Shown here one piece after another: positions 34,535-42,552 of a DNA stretch of 64,000 bases. Every line of letters begins with the position of its first letter. Position 1 is the stretch's first letter. Position numbers and translations under genes: made by a program. This stretch comes from Pedobacter sp. SYP-B3415. Its GTDB lineage: Bacteria; Bacteroidota; Bacteroidia; Sphingobacteriales; Sphingobacteriaceae. The notes under the pieces are model-generated. The model saw only the letters and a program-made list of their open reading frames with translations, did not search any database and was not told where the DNA came from. The DNA lies in contig NZ_RXNQ01000032.1 of the NCBI RefSeq assembly GCF_004138205.1, forward strand, positions 1 to 64,000. Direction: 5' to 3'.

Positions 34535-34952
34535 GCCCTGCAGTCTGTTTTGCTTATTTGAATTTTCAGATACCTTACATATACTGCAATAAGGTTCTGT
34601 GCTTATAAAACGTTCGCACAAAGATACTCAATTCTATTCCGTCCCGAGCTTTCGTTAGATTTTAGACCTTATTCTGCAAAAAACAACAGTGGTGTACTAA
34701 AAGAAAGGGTCATTGCAGGACGCTTTTTTGTGATGTTTTTTACATAACAAGCGTATTTTATTAAATGCTCAAAATTATTACGATGTATTAATACGTAAAG
34801 ACTGTATTTGTACAGCATTTCATCGTGGTTAAAATGTATTAACACGTCTTATAAGGCTTCAACTACGCCATAATGGTGTTTTCTGGCATGGTGGCACCTC
34901 GATTGATGTGCTCGCATCAATAAACTTCCTGAAAAAGCTTCCCTAGTTATTG
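34535..34952. other. Gene-free region upstream of the exopolysaccharide cluster
   Basis: About 420 bases between divergent hemW and the exporter gene. It is AT-rich. It holds two near-identical dyads, ATGTATTAATACGT (34783-34796) and ATGTATTAACACGT (34834-34847), 51 bp apart in the same orientation, and a 5-bp-arm palindrome CTGTATTTGTACAG (34802-34815) between them. No clear TAnnTTTG box was found. These are candidate operators for the cluster. Confidence 0.45.
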
Positions 34953-35750
34953 ATGAGAAAACTACCCACTATCGCAAATCTGTGTTTTTCCTGTTTGACC
35001 ATGCTGTTGGCAGCGTGCGGAACAAGTAAACATGTGCCCTATTTCGGCGATATCAAGTCGCGAAATAGTGACCAGCTGGACAGCATTGCCCGGTTTACCA
35101 AACCGGTAATTCAATCTGACGATATTTTATCTGTATCCATTTTTACGCTGAACCCGGCAACGGCGAGCGTAGTAAACCAGGCTATTAATCTGCCGACACT
35201 CGGGGGCGGGCAAAATACCGCCCTCAGCGCGCAGGCGACCAATGGGTTCCTGGTAGACGAAAACGGCGAAATCGAGCTGACGGCAATCGGAAAGATCAAA
35301 GTGAGTGGCCTGACGACTACCGAGGCCAGAGAGCTCATCAGGGAGAAGGCTAAAAAGGTGTTTAAAGAACCTAATGTGCAGGTCAGGTATGCGAACTTCA
35401 TCGTAACTGTTCTCGGCGAGGTTAATGCCCCTGCCGCTTACACACTTCCGAAAGAAAAAGTTTCTATTCTCGATGCGATCGGCCTGGCCGGCGACCTTAC
35501 CATTTACGGCAAACGGGATAACATTCTGATCGTACGTGATACCGAAGGCAAAAAGGAGTATGCGCGTGTAAACCTCAACTCCTCAGATATTTTCAAGAGT
35601 CCTTATTTCTATCTCAAACAGAATGATGTCATCTATGTCGAGCCGAATAAGGCACGTACTGCTGCAAACAATGCGAACAGTCTGCAGACACTCGGCGTGG
35701 TCACATCAGTGCTTACAGTTCTTGTCCTAATATTTACCACCCTTAGATAA
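34953..35750 (+). CDS. Polysaccharide export lipoprotein (Wza/BexD type)
   Basis: A 265-residue outer-membrane lipoprotein that forms the exit channel for the polymer. Lipobox LAAC gives Cys22. It has a polysaccharide-export domain (DDILSVSIFTLNPATA and GEIELTAIGKIKVSGLTTTEARELI) and one SLBB-type repeat (VTVLGEVNAPAAYTLPKEKVSILDAI). A hydrophobic helix at the very C-terminus (about 245-262, VVTSVLTVLVLIFTTL) could be the outer-membrane segment of Wza-like proteins. It is the first gene of the cluster, 11 bases before the Wzz/kinase gene. The ATG at 34953 is used; a TTG lies one codon earlier. Confidence 0.9.
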   Translation: MRKLPTIANLCFSCLTMLLAACGTSKHVPYFGDIKSRNSDQLDSIARFTKPVIQSDDILSVSIFTLNPATASVVNQAINLPTLGGGQNTALSAQATNGFLVDENGEIELTAIGKIKVSGLTTTEARELIREKAKKVFKEPNVQVRYANFIVTVLGEVNAPAAYTLPKEKVSILDAIGLAGDLTIYGKRDNILIVRDTEGKKEYARVNLNSSDIFKSPYFYLKQNDVIYVEPNKARTAANNANSLQTLGVVTSVLTVLVLIFTTLR

Positions 35751-35761
35751 AATACTTATCA

Positions 35762-38119
35762 ATGAGTATTCCCACGCCAAACTTCAGCCGACCGGCACGT
35801 AAGGATGACGACGTCATCAACTTAAAGAAAATTGCTCAAAAGCTTACCGATCGGTGGCCATTGTTTCTTGCCAGCGCGCTTATATGCCTGGTAATAGGTT
35901 ACATCTATATTATCTACACACCGCCGGTATACCGGATCACGGCCGAAGTTCTTGTCAATGCCGAAGGAAGCGGCGGCTCTTTCATCCCGCAGAGCGAAGG
36001 TGTTGCCGATATGAACCTGTTTGGTGGAAAAAGCACCGTAGATAACGAAGCCCGGGTACTCAAAACGAGATTTTTAATGGAACAGGTTGTGCGTGAAATG
36101 CAGCTCAATCTGGTAGTAAGTAAAAAGACGGGCATCAGAACCACAGAGGTTTACCGGCCGCCGTTTAAGCTTAATTTTATAAAGGGAGCGGATACGCTTC
36201 GCACCTCGGCCTTCAATGTAGAGCTGCTGGATGCGGGTACATTGCAGCTCAGCGGCGACGAGTTCCAGATGACAGTCAGATGGGGACAACCTTTTAAACT
36301 TCCCGGTATTGGTGAAGTAAATATAACGCCCGTGCCGGGCATAAAGATGAAGAAAGGCGATCCCTACATCATCACCATATCTTCATTTGATCAGAAAGTT
36401 GCAGAATTGGCCGGGCGGCTCAATATCGCGGTCAGCAGCAGCAAAGAAACGGTTATCGATCTTTCGCTCCAGTATCCGCTTCAGCAAAAGGGAGAAGACA
36501 TTCTAAATACCCTGATTACCCGTTACCGGGCGTCGAATATCGAGGAGCGGAACGAAGTAGCCGATAGCACGATCAAATTTATACAGGGGCGTCTGTCATA
36601 CCTGGGCAGCGAACTGGGAGATCTTGAGGGCAATATTCAACGCTTCAGGGAACGAAACAGCCTGGCAGACATGTCTGAGCAAAGCAAACTTCTGGTGGCG
36701 AACACGGGAGAAATCAATAGCGAGCTTGGTAAGACAGAAATTCAACTTTCAGTGCTGACCGATCTTGAAAAATACCTGAAAGATCCCCAGACAAGCAAAC
36801 GTGTGCTGCCGAGTTCGCTCGTGCCAAATGACCAGGTTTACGGCAGCCTCATGGACCGCTACAATGCTTTACTTCTTGAGCGGGACCGGCTCTTACTGAG
36901 TGTTACTGAAGAAAGTGCTTTCGTTAAAAACCTCGATAACCAGATCAGCAACCTGCGCAGCGACATCATCTCGAATATAGGGAGTACCAAAAGTTCATAC
37001 GTGATTACCAGGAATAAACTGCGCGGACAGATCAGCAGTGCGGAAGGCAAAATCAGGGGAGTGCCGCAAACCGAGAAAAATTACCTGGTACTTGCCAGGC
37101 AGCAAAAAATCAAGGAGGAGCTCTACATCTTCCTGATGGAAAAGGCTGAGGAAACCGCCATTTCAAAAACGTCAAACGTTTCGGTTGCCAAAACAATAGA
37201 CCCGCCGAAAGCCGATCTGGTACCTGTTAGCCCGAACAGGAACATGATCCTGCTGGCAGCGCTGGTTATCGGCCTGTTGCTGCCGGTTGTCTACATCATC
37301 GCGGTTGAACTATCTAGAACAACTATTGCGTCTAAAGATGATATCATCGAGCTTACGCAGGCGCCAATTTTTGGTGAAATCAACCATGCCGGCGATGCCA
37401 ATCTCGTTGCAAATAACGGCAGATCGGCAATTGCCGAGCAATTCAGGGCGCTCAGGACGAACCTGTCGTTTTATCTGAAAGATGAGCATGAGAAGGTAGT
37501 GCTTTTTACGTCCAGCATGTCTGGTGAGGGGAAGTCTTTTACGGCAATAAACCTGGCAAACATTCTGGCCATGACGGGTAAAAAGGTCCTGCTGATGGAA
37601 ATGGATCTGAGAAAGCCTGGTTTGTCAAACAAACTGGGCAGGGAGAACAGAATTGGCTTTACAAATTATGTTGTTAATCCGAATCAAAATGTCTCAGACC
37701 TGCTCCAACCCGTTTCTGAGAACCTATACCTCCTAAGCTCTGGTGTGCTGCCGCCAAACCCGGCGGAGATGCTGATGAATCCCCGCACAGCCAGGCTGAT
37801 AACTGAACTGAAACTGCAGTTTGATTACCTGCTGCTTGACGCCCCGCCGGTGGGCATTGTAACCGATGCGCAGCTGCTTGCTGATTATGCGAATGTGACC
37901 CTCTACCTGGTGCGACACAAGGTTACCAGAAGAGAACAGGTCGAAGTCCTTGAGACACTTTATCAGGAAGGAAAAATGCGAAATCTCGGCGTGGTAGTGA
38001 ATGATATATCCTCAAAAAAATATGGTTACGGCTATGGTTATGGCTACGGCTACAGCGGAGAACAGTCAGACGCCGGCATGCTCGGCAGGATTAAACAGGT
38101 ATTAAAATTTAAAAAATAA
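35762..38119 (+). CDS. Wzz chain-length regulator fused to BY-type tyrosine autokinase
   Basis: A 785-residue inner-membrane protein (Wzc type) that controls polymer length and export by cycles of autophosphorylation. Two membrane helices (about 36-55 and 495-515) flank a long periplasmic region with coiled coil and GNVR-like VPQTEKNYLVLARQQKIKEELY. The cytoplasmic kinase has Walker A SGEGKSF (Lys near 591), Walker A' LLMEMDLRKP and Walker B LLLDAPPVG. The C-terminus has an alternating Tyr-Gly tract followed by YSGEQSD, the expected autophosphorylation cluster. It lies between the exporter and rfbF. No separate phosphatase gene was found in the cluster. Confidence 0.93.
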   Translation: MSIPTPNFSRPARKDDDVINLKKIAQKLTDRWPLFLASALICLVIGYIYIIYTPPVYRITAEVLVNAEGSGGSFIPQSEGVADMNLFGGKSTVDNEARVLKTRFLMEQVVREMQLNLVVSKKTGIRTTEVYRPPFKLNFIKGADTLRTSAFNVELLDAGTLQLSGDEFQMTVRWGQPFKLPGIGEVNITPVPGIKMKKGDPYIITISSFDQKVAELAGRLNIAVSSSKETVIDLSLQYPLQQKGEDILNTLITRYRASNIEERNEVADSTIKFIQGRLSYLGSELGDLEGNIQRFRERNSLADMSEQSKLLVANTGEINSELGKTEIQLSVLTDLEKYLKDPQTSKRVLPSSLVPNDQVYGSLMDRYNALLLERDRLLLSVTEESAFVKNLDNQISNLRSDIISNIGSTKSSYVITRNKLRGQISSAEGKIRGVPQTEKNYLVLARQQKIKEELYIFLMEKAEETAISKTSNVSVAKTIDPPKADLVPVSPNRNMILLAALVIGLLLPVVYIIAVELSRTTIASKDDIIELTQAPIFGEINHAGDANLVANNGRSAIAEQFRALRTNLSFYLKDEHEKVVLFTSSMSGEGKSFTAINLANILAMTGKKVLLMEMDLRKPGLSNKLGRENRIGFTNYVVNPNQNVSDLLQPVSENLYLLSSGVLPPNPAEMLMNPRTARLITELKLQFDYLLLDAPPVGIVTDAQLLADYANVTLYLVRHKVTRREQVEVLETLYQEGKMRNLGVVVNDISSKKYGYGYGYGYGYSGEQSDAGMLGRIKQVLKFKK

Positions 38120-38123
38120 AAAT

Positions 38124-38915
38124 ATGAAAGTGGTACTATTAGCCGGAGGGCTGGGAACACGGCTGTCGGAAGAGACTGTTCTGAAGCCGAAACCTATGGT
38201 TGAAATAGGAGGTATGCCTATACTGTGGCATATCATGAAAATATACTCAGCTCATGGGTATAATGACTTTATCATTTGCCTCGGCTATAAGGGTTATCTG
38301 ATCAAAGAATACTTTAGCAACTACTTCCTCCACAAGTCTGACGTGACCGTTAACCTGGCCAATAATTCGGTTAAGGTTCATGGATCTCAGGCAGAGCCGT
38401 GGACCATCACAATGGTAGATACGGGGACAGAAACCATGACAGGCGGCCGTATCAAACGTATTGAGAAATATGTGGGCAATGAACCGTTCCTCTTAACCTA
38501 CGGAGATGGTGTAAGCGATGTGAATATTACCGAGCTGGTCGCCTTCCATCAATCGAAGGGCAAATTATGTACAGTGACCTCTGTGCAGCCTTCGGGCAGG
38601 TTCGGAGCGCTGAATATCGGAAACGACAATGACGTGATCTCTTTCATGGAAAAGCCGAAAGGCGATGGTTCATGGATAAACGGCGGGTTCTTTGTCTGCG
38701 AGCCGGGCGTATTTAAATACATCGAGGCTGACAGTACCACCTGGGAAAAAGAACCGATGGAAGATATTGCCAGGGCGGGCGAAATGTCAACTTACCGGCA
38801 TGATGGCTTCTGGAAGCCAATGGATACCCTTAGAGACAAACAGGAGCTGGAAGCTGAATGGGCAACCGGACACGCAAAATGGGATATCAAAACTTCAGTA
38901 GCCAGCCATGTTTAA
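38124..38915 (+). CDS. rfbF: Glucose-1-phosphate cytidylyltransferase
   Basis: RfbF joins CTP and glucose 1-phosphate to give CDP-glucose, the entry to CDP-6-deoxy and dideoxy sugars. The 263-residue protein starts with the nucleotidyltransferase loop VVLLAGGLGTRLSEET, then KPKPMVEIGGMPILWHIMKIY, the metal-binding TYGDGVSDV, and MEKPKGDGSWINGGFFV. All match RfbF rather than RmlA. It starts four bases after the kinase stop and overlaps rfbG by eight bases. Confidence 0.93.
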   Translation: MKVVLLAGGLGTRLSEETVLKPKPMVEIGGMPILWHIMKIYSAHGYNDFIICLGYKGYLIKEYFSNYFLHKSDVTVNLANNSVKVHGSQAEPWTITMVDTGTETMTGGRIKRIEKYVGNEPFLLTYGDGVSDVNITELVAFHQSKGKLCTVTSVQPSGRFGALNIGNDNDVISFMEKPKGDGSWINGGFFVCEPGVFKYIEADSTTWEKEPMEDIARAGEMSTYRHDGFWKPMDTLRDKQELEAEWATGHAKWDIKTSVASHV

Positions 38916-40011
38916 TCATATTTACGAAAACAAGAAAGTCCTGGTAACGGGCCATACCGGTTTTAAGGGAAGCTGGCTGTGCAGCTGGTTGAAAATGATG
39001 GGTGCAAGGGTTTATGGCATTTCAAATGAGATCTATCCTGATCCATCCATGTTTCAGGTAGCCGGAATCGGGCATGAACTCGAGTCTCACCTTGCGGACA
39101 TCCGGGACCTCGATGAAATGAAACAGATCATCGGTGATATAAAGCCTGACTTTCTCTTTCACATGGCAGCCCAACCGATTGTAAAAAAGGCGTTTGAAGA
39201 ACCGGTAGATACCTTCACAACCAATATTATCGGCACGGCAAATATCCTCGAGGCGCTCAGAGTCGGCGACTTTCCATGTGTAGCCGTCATGATTACGAGC
39301 GACAAATGTTATGATAATGTCGAGTGGATCTGGGGTTACAAAGAAACCGACCACCTGGGCGGTAAAGACCCATATTCTGCTTCAAAAGGCGGGTCGGAAC
39401 TGATGATCAAAACCTATTTCCACTCCTATTTCAAAAAAGATGATCGCATAAAAATGTGTTCAGTGCGGGCCGGAAATGTGATTGGCGGCGGCGACTGGGC
39501 CGATGCGCGCATAGTTCCTGACTGTTTCCGGGCATGGTCAAAAGGCGAGAAAGTAGTCATCCGCAGCCCCGATGCCACGCGGCCATGGCAGCATGTGCTT
39601 GAGCCGTTAAGCGGTTACCTGAGAACCGGACAGCTGCTTGCAGAGCCGGGAAAAATCAACGTAAACGGCGAGGCATACAATTTTGGTCCGCCGACCGATC
39701 AGAATTACACCGTACTCGATCTGCTGAAAGAACTTGCGCTCAACTGGGAAGAAGGAAATGATGATATGCTGCAGGTAGAAGACGGGAAATTTCCCGAATC
39801 CGGTTTGCTTAAACTCAACATTGATAAGGCTCTGTTTGATATGCACTGGAACCCGACGCTGAGCTTCAAGGAGACCGCTGCATTTACAAGCAACTGGTAC
39901 AAATACTATTACCAGGAGCAGCCGGGGTCAATGATGGATTACACAACAGCGCAGATCAGCCAGTACATCACTATCGCAAAAGAAAAAGGTATATCATGGG
40001 CACAAAAATAA
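38908..40011 (+). CDS. rfbG: CDP-glucose 4,6-dehydratase
   Basis: RfbG converts CDP-glucose to CDP-4-keto-6-deoxyglucose using bound NAD. The 367-residue SDR has the cofactor loop VTGHTGFKGSWLCSWL, FHMAAQPIVKKAFEEP, the catalytic Tyr-Lys in DPYSASKGGSE (YxxxK) with SDKCY upstream, and SVRAGNVIGGGDWADARIVPD, all typical of RfbG. Its product is the substrate for the epimerase and reductase genes that follow. It overlaps both neighbours by a few bases. Confidence 0.93.
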   Translation: MFNHIYENKKVLVTGHTGFKGSWLCSWLKMMGARVYGISNEIYPDPSMFQVAGIGHELESHLADIRDLDEMKQIIGDIKPDFLFHMAAQPIVKKAFEEPVDTFTTNIIGTANILEALRVGDFPCVAVMITSDKCYDNVEWIWGYKETDHLGGKDPYSASKGGSELMIKTYFHSYFKKDDRIKMCSVRAGNVIGGGDWADARIVPDCFRAWSKGEKVVIRSPDATRPWQHVLEPLSGYLRTGQLLAEPGKINVNGEAYNFGPPTDQNYTVLDLLKELALNWEEGNDDMLQVEDGKFPESGLLKLNIDKALFDMHWNPTLSFKETAAFTSNWYKYYYQEQPGSMMDYTTAQISQYITIAKEKGISWAQK

Positions 40012-40463
40012 TAGAAGGCGTGATTTTCTATCCTGTTCAGCCCATTTCAACGACGGGCGGTCGGGTCATGAAAGGCATAACGGGCCTGGATGCGCATCTG
40101 CCCGCATTCGGCGAATGTTACTTCTCAACGGCGAGACCACAGGATCCTAAAGCCTGGAAGAAACACAGCCAGATGGTATGCAACCTCTTTGTGCCTTCTG
40201 GGGCAGTTAAGTTCGTGTTCTTTGACGACCGGCCCGCAAGCCCTGACTTCGGGCAGGTTGAAGAGTTTCTCCTTTCTGAAGAAAACTATGGGCGGCTGGT
40301 TATTGAACCGGGTATCTGGTTCGGTTTTTCCGCAATCGGCAAACAGCGTGAAAGCATTATTCTGAATGTGGCAAGTGTTGCACATGATCCTTCAGAAAGT
40401 GAGCGACTTGAGCCTGGCGATAAGCAGATACCGTACGAGTGGAATTTTAATACGGAATTATGA
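39996..40463 (+). CDS. RmlC-like sugar epimerase (dTDP-4-dehydrorhamnose 3,5-epimerase family)
   Basis: A 155-residue cupin-fold protein similar to RmlC-type epimerases, seen in VFYPVQPISTTGGRVMKGI near the start and in FVPSGAVKFVFFDDRP and IEPGIWFGFSAIG. It lacks some standard RmlC wording and is shorter than RmlC (about 180), so activity may be at one carbon only. Given its place after rfbG, the probable substrate is CDP-4-keto-6-deoxyglucose. It overlaps rfbG by 16 bases and the next gene by four. Confidence 0.75.
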   Translation: MGTKIIEGVIFYPVQPISTTGGRVMKGITGLDAHLPAFGECYFSTARPQDPKAWKKHSQMVCNLFVPSGAVKFVFFDDRPASPDFGQVEEFLLSEENYGRLVIEPGIWFGFSAIGKQRESIILNVASVAHDPSESERLEPGDKQIPYEWNFNTEL

Positions 40464-41323
40464 AAGTGTTGCTTACAGGTGCGTCGGGTATCCTCGGTAC
40501 AGATATCAAATTACAGCTCGAATCGCGCGGAGACGAAGTGTTGGGGTTTAATTCATCGGACATCGCTATCACAGACTTTGAATCGGTAAGCGGCATCGTC
40601 AAAAATTTCAGGCCTGATGTGGTGATTCACAGCGCGGCCATGACCGCTGTAGACCGCTGTGAGGATGAGCAGGAACTGGCTTATGCGGTAAATGTGACCG
40701 GAACAAAAAACATGGCGATGACTGCTGCACAAGCAGGTGCGCGTCTGGTCTACATAAGCAGCTGCGGGGTGTATGGTAACGGGAAATCAACGCCATACCA
40801 CGAGATGGACGCAACGCAGCCGGTTAATTATCATCACCAGACTAAGCTGGAAGGCGAACGGCAGGTGAAGACGCACCATTCAGACTATCTGATTGTAAGA
40901 CCAGGATGGTTGTTTGGAGGCACCCCTGGACACAAAAAGAATTTTGTTGCCGCACGCCGTAAAGAAGCCATAACTAACCCGGTGCTGCAAAGCGCTTTCG
41001 ATAAAATTGGCTCGCCAACATTTACAAAAGATGTTGCTGCACAGCTGGTTGTACTTTTAGATCATGGTTATACCGGTCTTTTCAACCTGGTAAATGAAGG
41101 GGAGGCCTCAAGATTCAGTTATGTCTCTGAAATAGTCAGGTTGTTTGAGCTGGACACCCGGATTGAAGCCGTCAACTCTTCAATGTTTCCGCGAAGAGCC
41201 AATATGCCTGATAATGAATGCCTCGAAAACCGCAATCTGAATCTGAAAGGGTGCAACACGATGCGACACTGGAAACTGGCGCTGAAAGAATACATCAATA
41301 CAAACTATCAAAGTTATGAATAA
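40460..41323 (+). CDS. RmlD-like sugar-nucleotide reductase (SDR)
   Basis: A 287-residue extended SDR. The cofactor loop is LLTGASGILGTDIKLQL, followed by PDVVIHSAAMTAVDRCEDE, YISSCGVYGNG and the catalytic YHHQTKLEGE (YxxxK), closest to dTDP-4-dehydrorhamnose reductase (RmlD). In this setting it probably reduces the 4-keto group of the CDP-6-deoxysugar after epimerisation. It overlaps the epimerase stop (ATGA) and the next gene by eight bases. Confidence 0.82.
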   Translation: MKVLLTGASGILGTDIKLQLESRGDEVLGFNSSDIAITDFESVSGIVKNFRPDVVIHSAAMTAVDRCEDEQELAYAVNVTGTKNMAMTAAQAGARLVYISSCGVYGNGKSTPYHEMDATQPVNYHHQTKLEGERQVKTHHSDYLIVRPGWLFGGTPGHKKNFVAARRKEAITNPVLQSAFDKIGSPTFTKDVAAQLVVLLDHGYTGLFNLVNEGEASRFSYVSEIVRLFELDTRIEAVNSSMFPRRANMPDNECLENRNLNLKGCNTMRHWKLALKEYINTNYQSYE

Positions 41324-41720
41324 CGTAAAACTGCTGGAATTGCCAAAAATTCTGGATGAGCGGGGAAACCTTTCATTTTTTCAGGGGCCCGAGCAGATCC
41401 CGTTCGCCATCAAAAGAACCTACTGGATCTATGATGTTCCCGGCGGACAGCAACGGGGCGGACATGCATACCGGGAGTTGCATGAAGTGATTATCGCCCT
41501 TTCAGGAAGTTTCGATGTTGTGCTGCACGATGGTGTCAAAGAGCAAAGATTTACACTTAACAGATCTTACTACGGGCTCTATGTGCCAAACATGATCTGG
41601 AGAACAATAGATAATTTCTCTACAAACTCGCTTGCACTGATTGTGTCAGACCAGGCTTACAACAGTGAGGATTATGTAAGAGATTTCGACGAATACAAAA
41701 ACCTGAAACATGCCAACTAA
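41316..41720 (+). CDS. FdtA/QdtA-type sugar 3,4-ketoisomerase homologue, copy 1
   Basis: A 134-residue single-domain cupin like FdtA, QdtA and the WxcM C-terminal domain, which move the keto group of dTDP-4-keto-6-deoxyglucose from C4 to C3. Family wording is clear: KILDERGNLSFFQG, RTYWIYDVPGG, RGGHAYRELHEVIIALSGSF and a YYGLYVPNMIWRTI strand. The usual His-Ala-His of the active site reads His-Ala-Tyr here, so the reaction may be altered or lost. The next gene is a paralogue that keeps His-Ala-His. Confidence 0.82.
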   Translation: MNNVKLLELPKILDERGNLSFFQGPEQIPFAIKRTYWIYDVPGGQQRGGHAYRELHEVIIALSGSFDVVLHDGVKEQRFTLNRSYYGLYVPNMIWRTIDNFSTNSLALIVSDQAYNSEDYVRDFDEYKNLKHAN

Positions 41721-42126
41721 AACTGTTTTTGATTGCAGCATTATCAGCCTGCCGAAGATTCAGAACCGGGCGGGAAACATTACGCCGATTCATAATGAGC
41801 GGGAAATACCATTTAATGTTGAACGGATATTTTACCTGTATGATATTCCCGGCGGCGAATCACGGGGAGCCCATGCGCACAAGCGCTGTCATCAGTTTCT
41901 CGTTGCCGCAAGCGGAAGTTTTGAGGTACTCCTCGATGACGGGGATGTACAGCGGCTTGTCCAATTAAACCGGCCTTACATGGGGCTCCATATTCCCCCA
42001 TCCATCTGGGCCCACGAGATCAACTTTTCTTCCGGTTCGATCTGCCTGGTGCTGGCATCAGAAAAATATTCACCCGAAGATTATATCCGGGATTACGAGG
42101 AATTTAAAACATACCGGGCCATATGA
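41710..42126 (+). CDS. FdtA/QdtA-type sugar 3,4-ketoisomerase homologue, copy 2
   Basis: A 138-residue paralogue of the preceding gene: PKIQNRAGNITPIH, RIFYLYDIPGGESRGAHAHKRCHQFLVAASGSF and YMGLHIPPSIWAHEINFS. It keeps the His-Ala-His active-site pattern. In known pathways FdtA is followed by an aminotransferase and an acetyltransferase to make 3-acetamido-3,6-dideoxyhexoses; here only a fused fragment of those two remains. Overlaps on both sides show translational coupling. Confidence 0.85.
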   Translation: MPTKTVFDCSIISLPKIQNRAGNITPIHNEREIPFNVERIFYLYDIPGGESRGAHAHKRCHQFLVAASGSFEVLLDDGDVQRLVQLNRPYMGLHIPPSIWAHEINFSSGSICLVLASEKYSPEDYIRDYEEFKTYRAI

Positions 42127-42416
42127 AACAGATTCATCAGACAGCCGAGGTTCAGACCGCGCAGGTGGGGGAAAATACCTTCATCTGGCAACATGCAGTT
42201 ATTTACTATCCGATGCCATCCTACCTGCAGAAAGCTTACAGCAGCCTTCGTATACAGCGTGGAGCCTATCCGCTTGCCGAAGAAATCGCAGAGACCTGCC
42301 TTAGCCTTCCCTTATGGCCAGGCATGACTGAGGAGATGGTAAAAACAGTGGCCATGGCCATAAAAGTTTTTTTCCGAAGCAGAAAGTCCGCAGTCTTTAT
42401 CCAGGCCGTCAGTTAA
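42123..42416 (+). pseudogene. Deletion-fused remnant: sugar acetyltransferase start joined to aminotransferase end
   Basis: The 97-codon frame begins like a left-handed beta-helix sugar N-acetyltransferase (IHQTAEVQTAQVGENTFIWQHAVI). At about residue 28 (near 42204) it switches to the last 65 or so residues of a DegT/DnrJ/EryC1/StrS aminotransferase (YPMPSYLQKAYSSL...GAYPLAEEIAETCLSLPLWPGMTEEMVKTVAMAI). No hexapeptide repeats, catalytic Lys or cofactor-binding part remain, so neither activity can survive. An in-frame deletion spanning the end of an fdtC-like gene and most of an fdtB-like gene explains it. The ATGA overlap with the upstream gene is kept. The following 136 bases hold no gene I can see. 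Confidence 0.8.
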
Positions 42417-42552
42417 CCATCGCGCAGGAAAGTATGTCCGGGTCTCAGCCCCGAGTCCGAACCTCCAACAATTTAATGATAGAATCAAACCCTTTACCTG
42501 AGCCAGCAAATCAAAGCTTTTCAATTACCTCTGAAAAATTAAGAATAAGATT

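Noticed and set aside
34535-34621. Upstream ATG start for hemW
   Set aside because: It adds 29 residues with several cysteines that do not match the family start; the GTG at 34534 gives the usual beginning. The choice is a judgement, not proof.
41316-42126. Assembly duplication of one fdtA gene
   Set aside because: The two copies differ throughout, including the active site, so they are diverged paralogues rather than a copied sequence.
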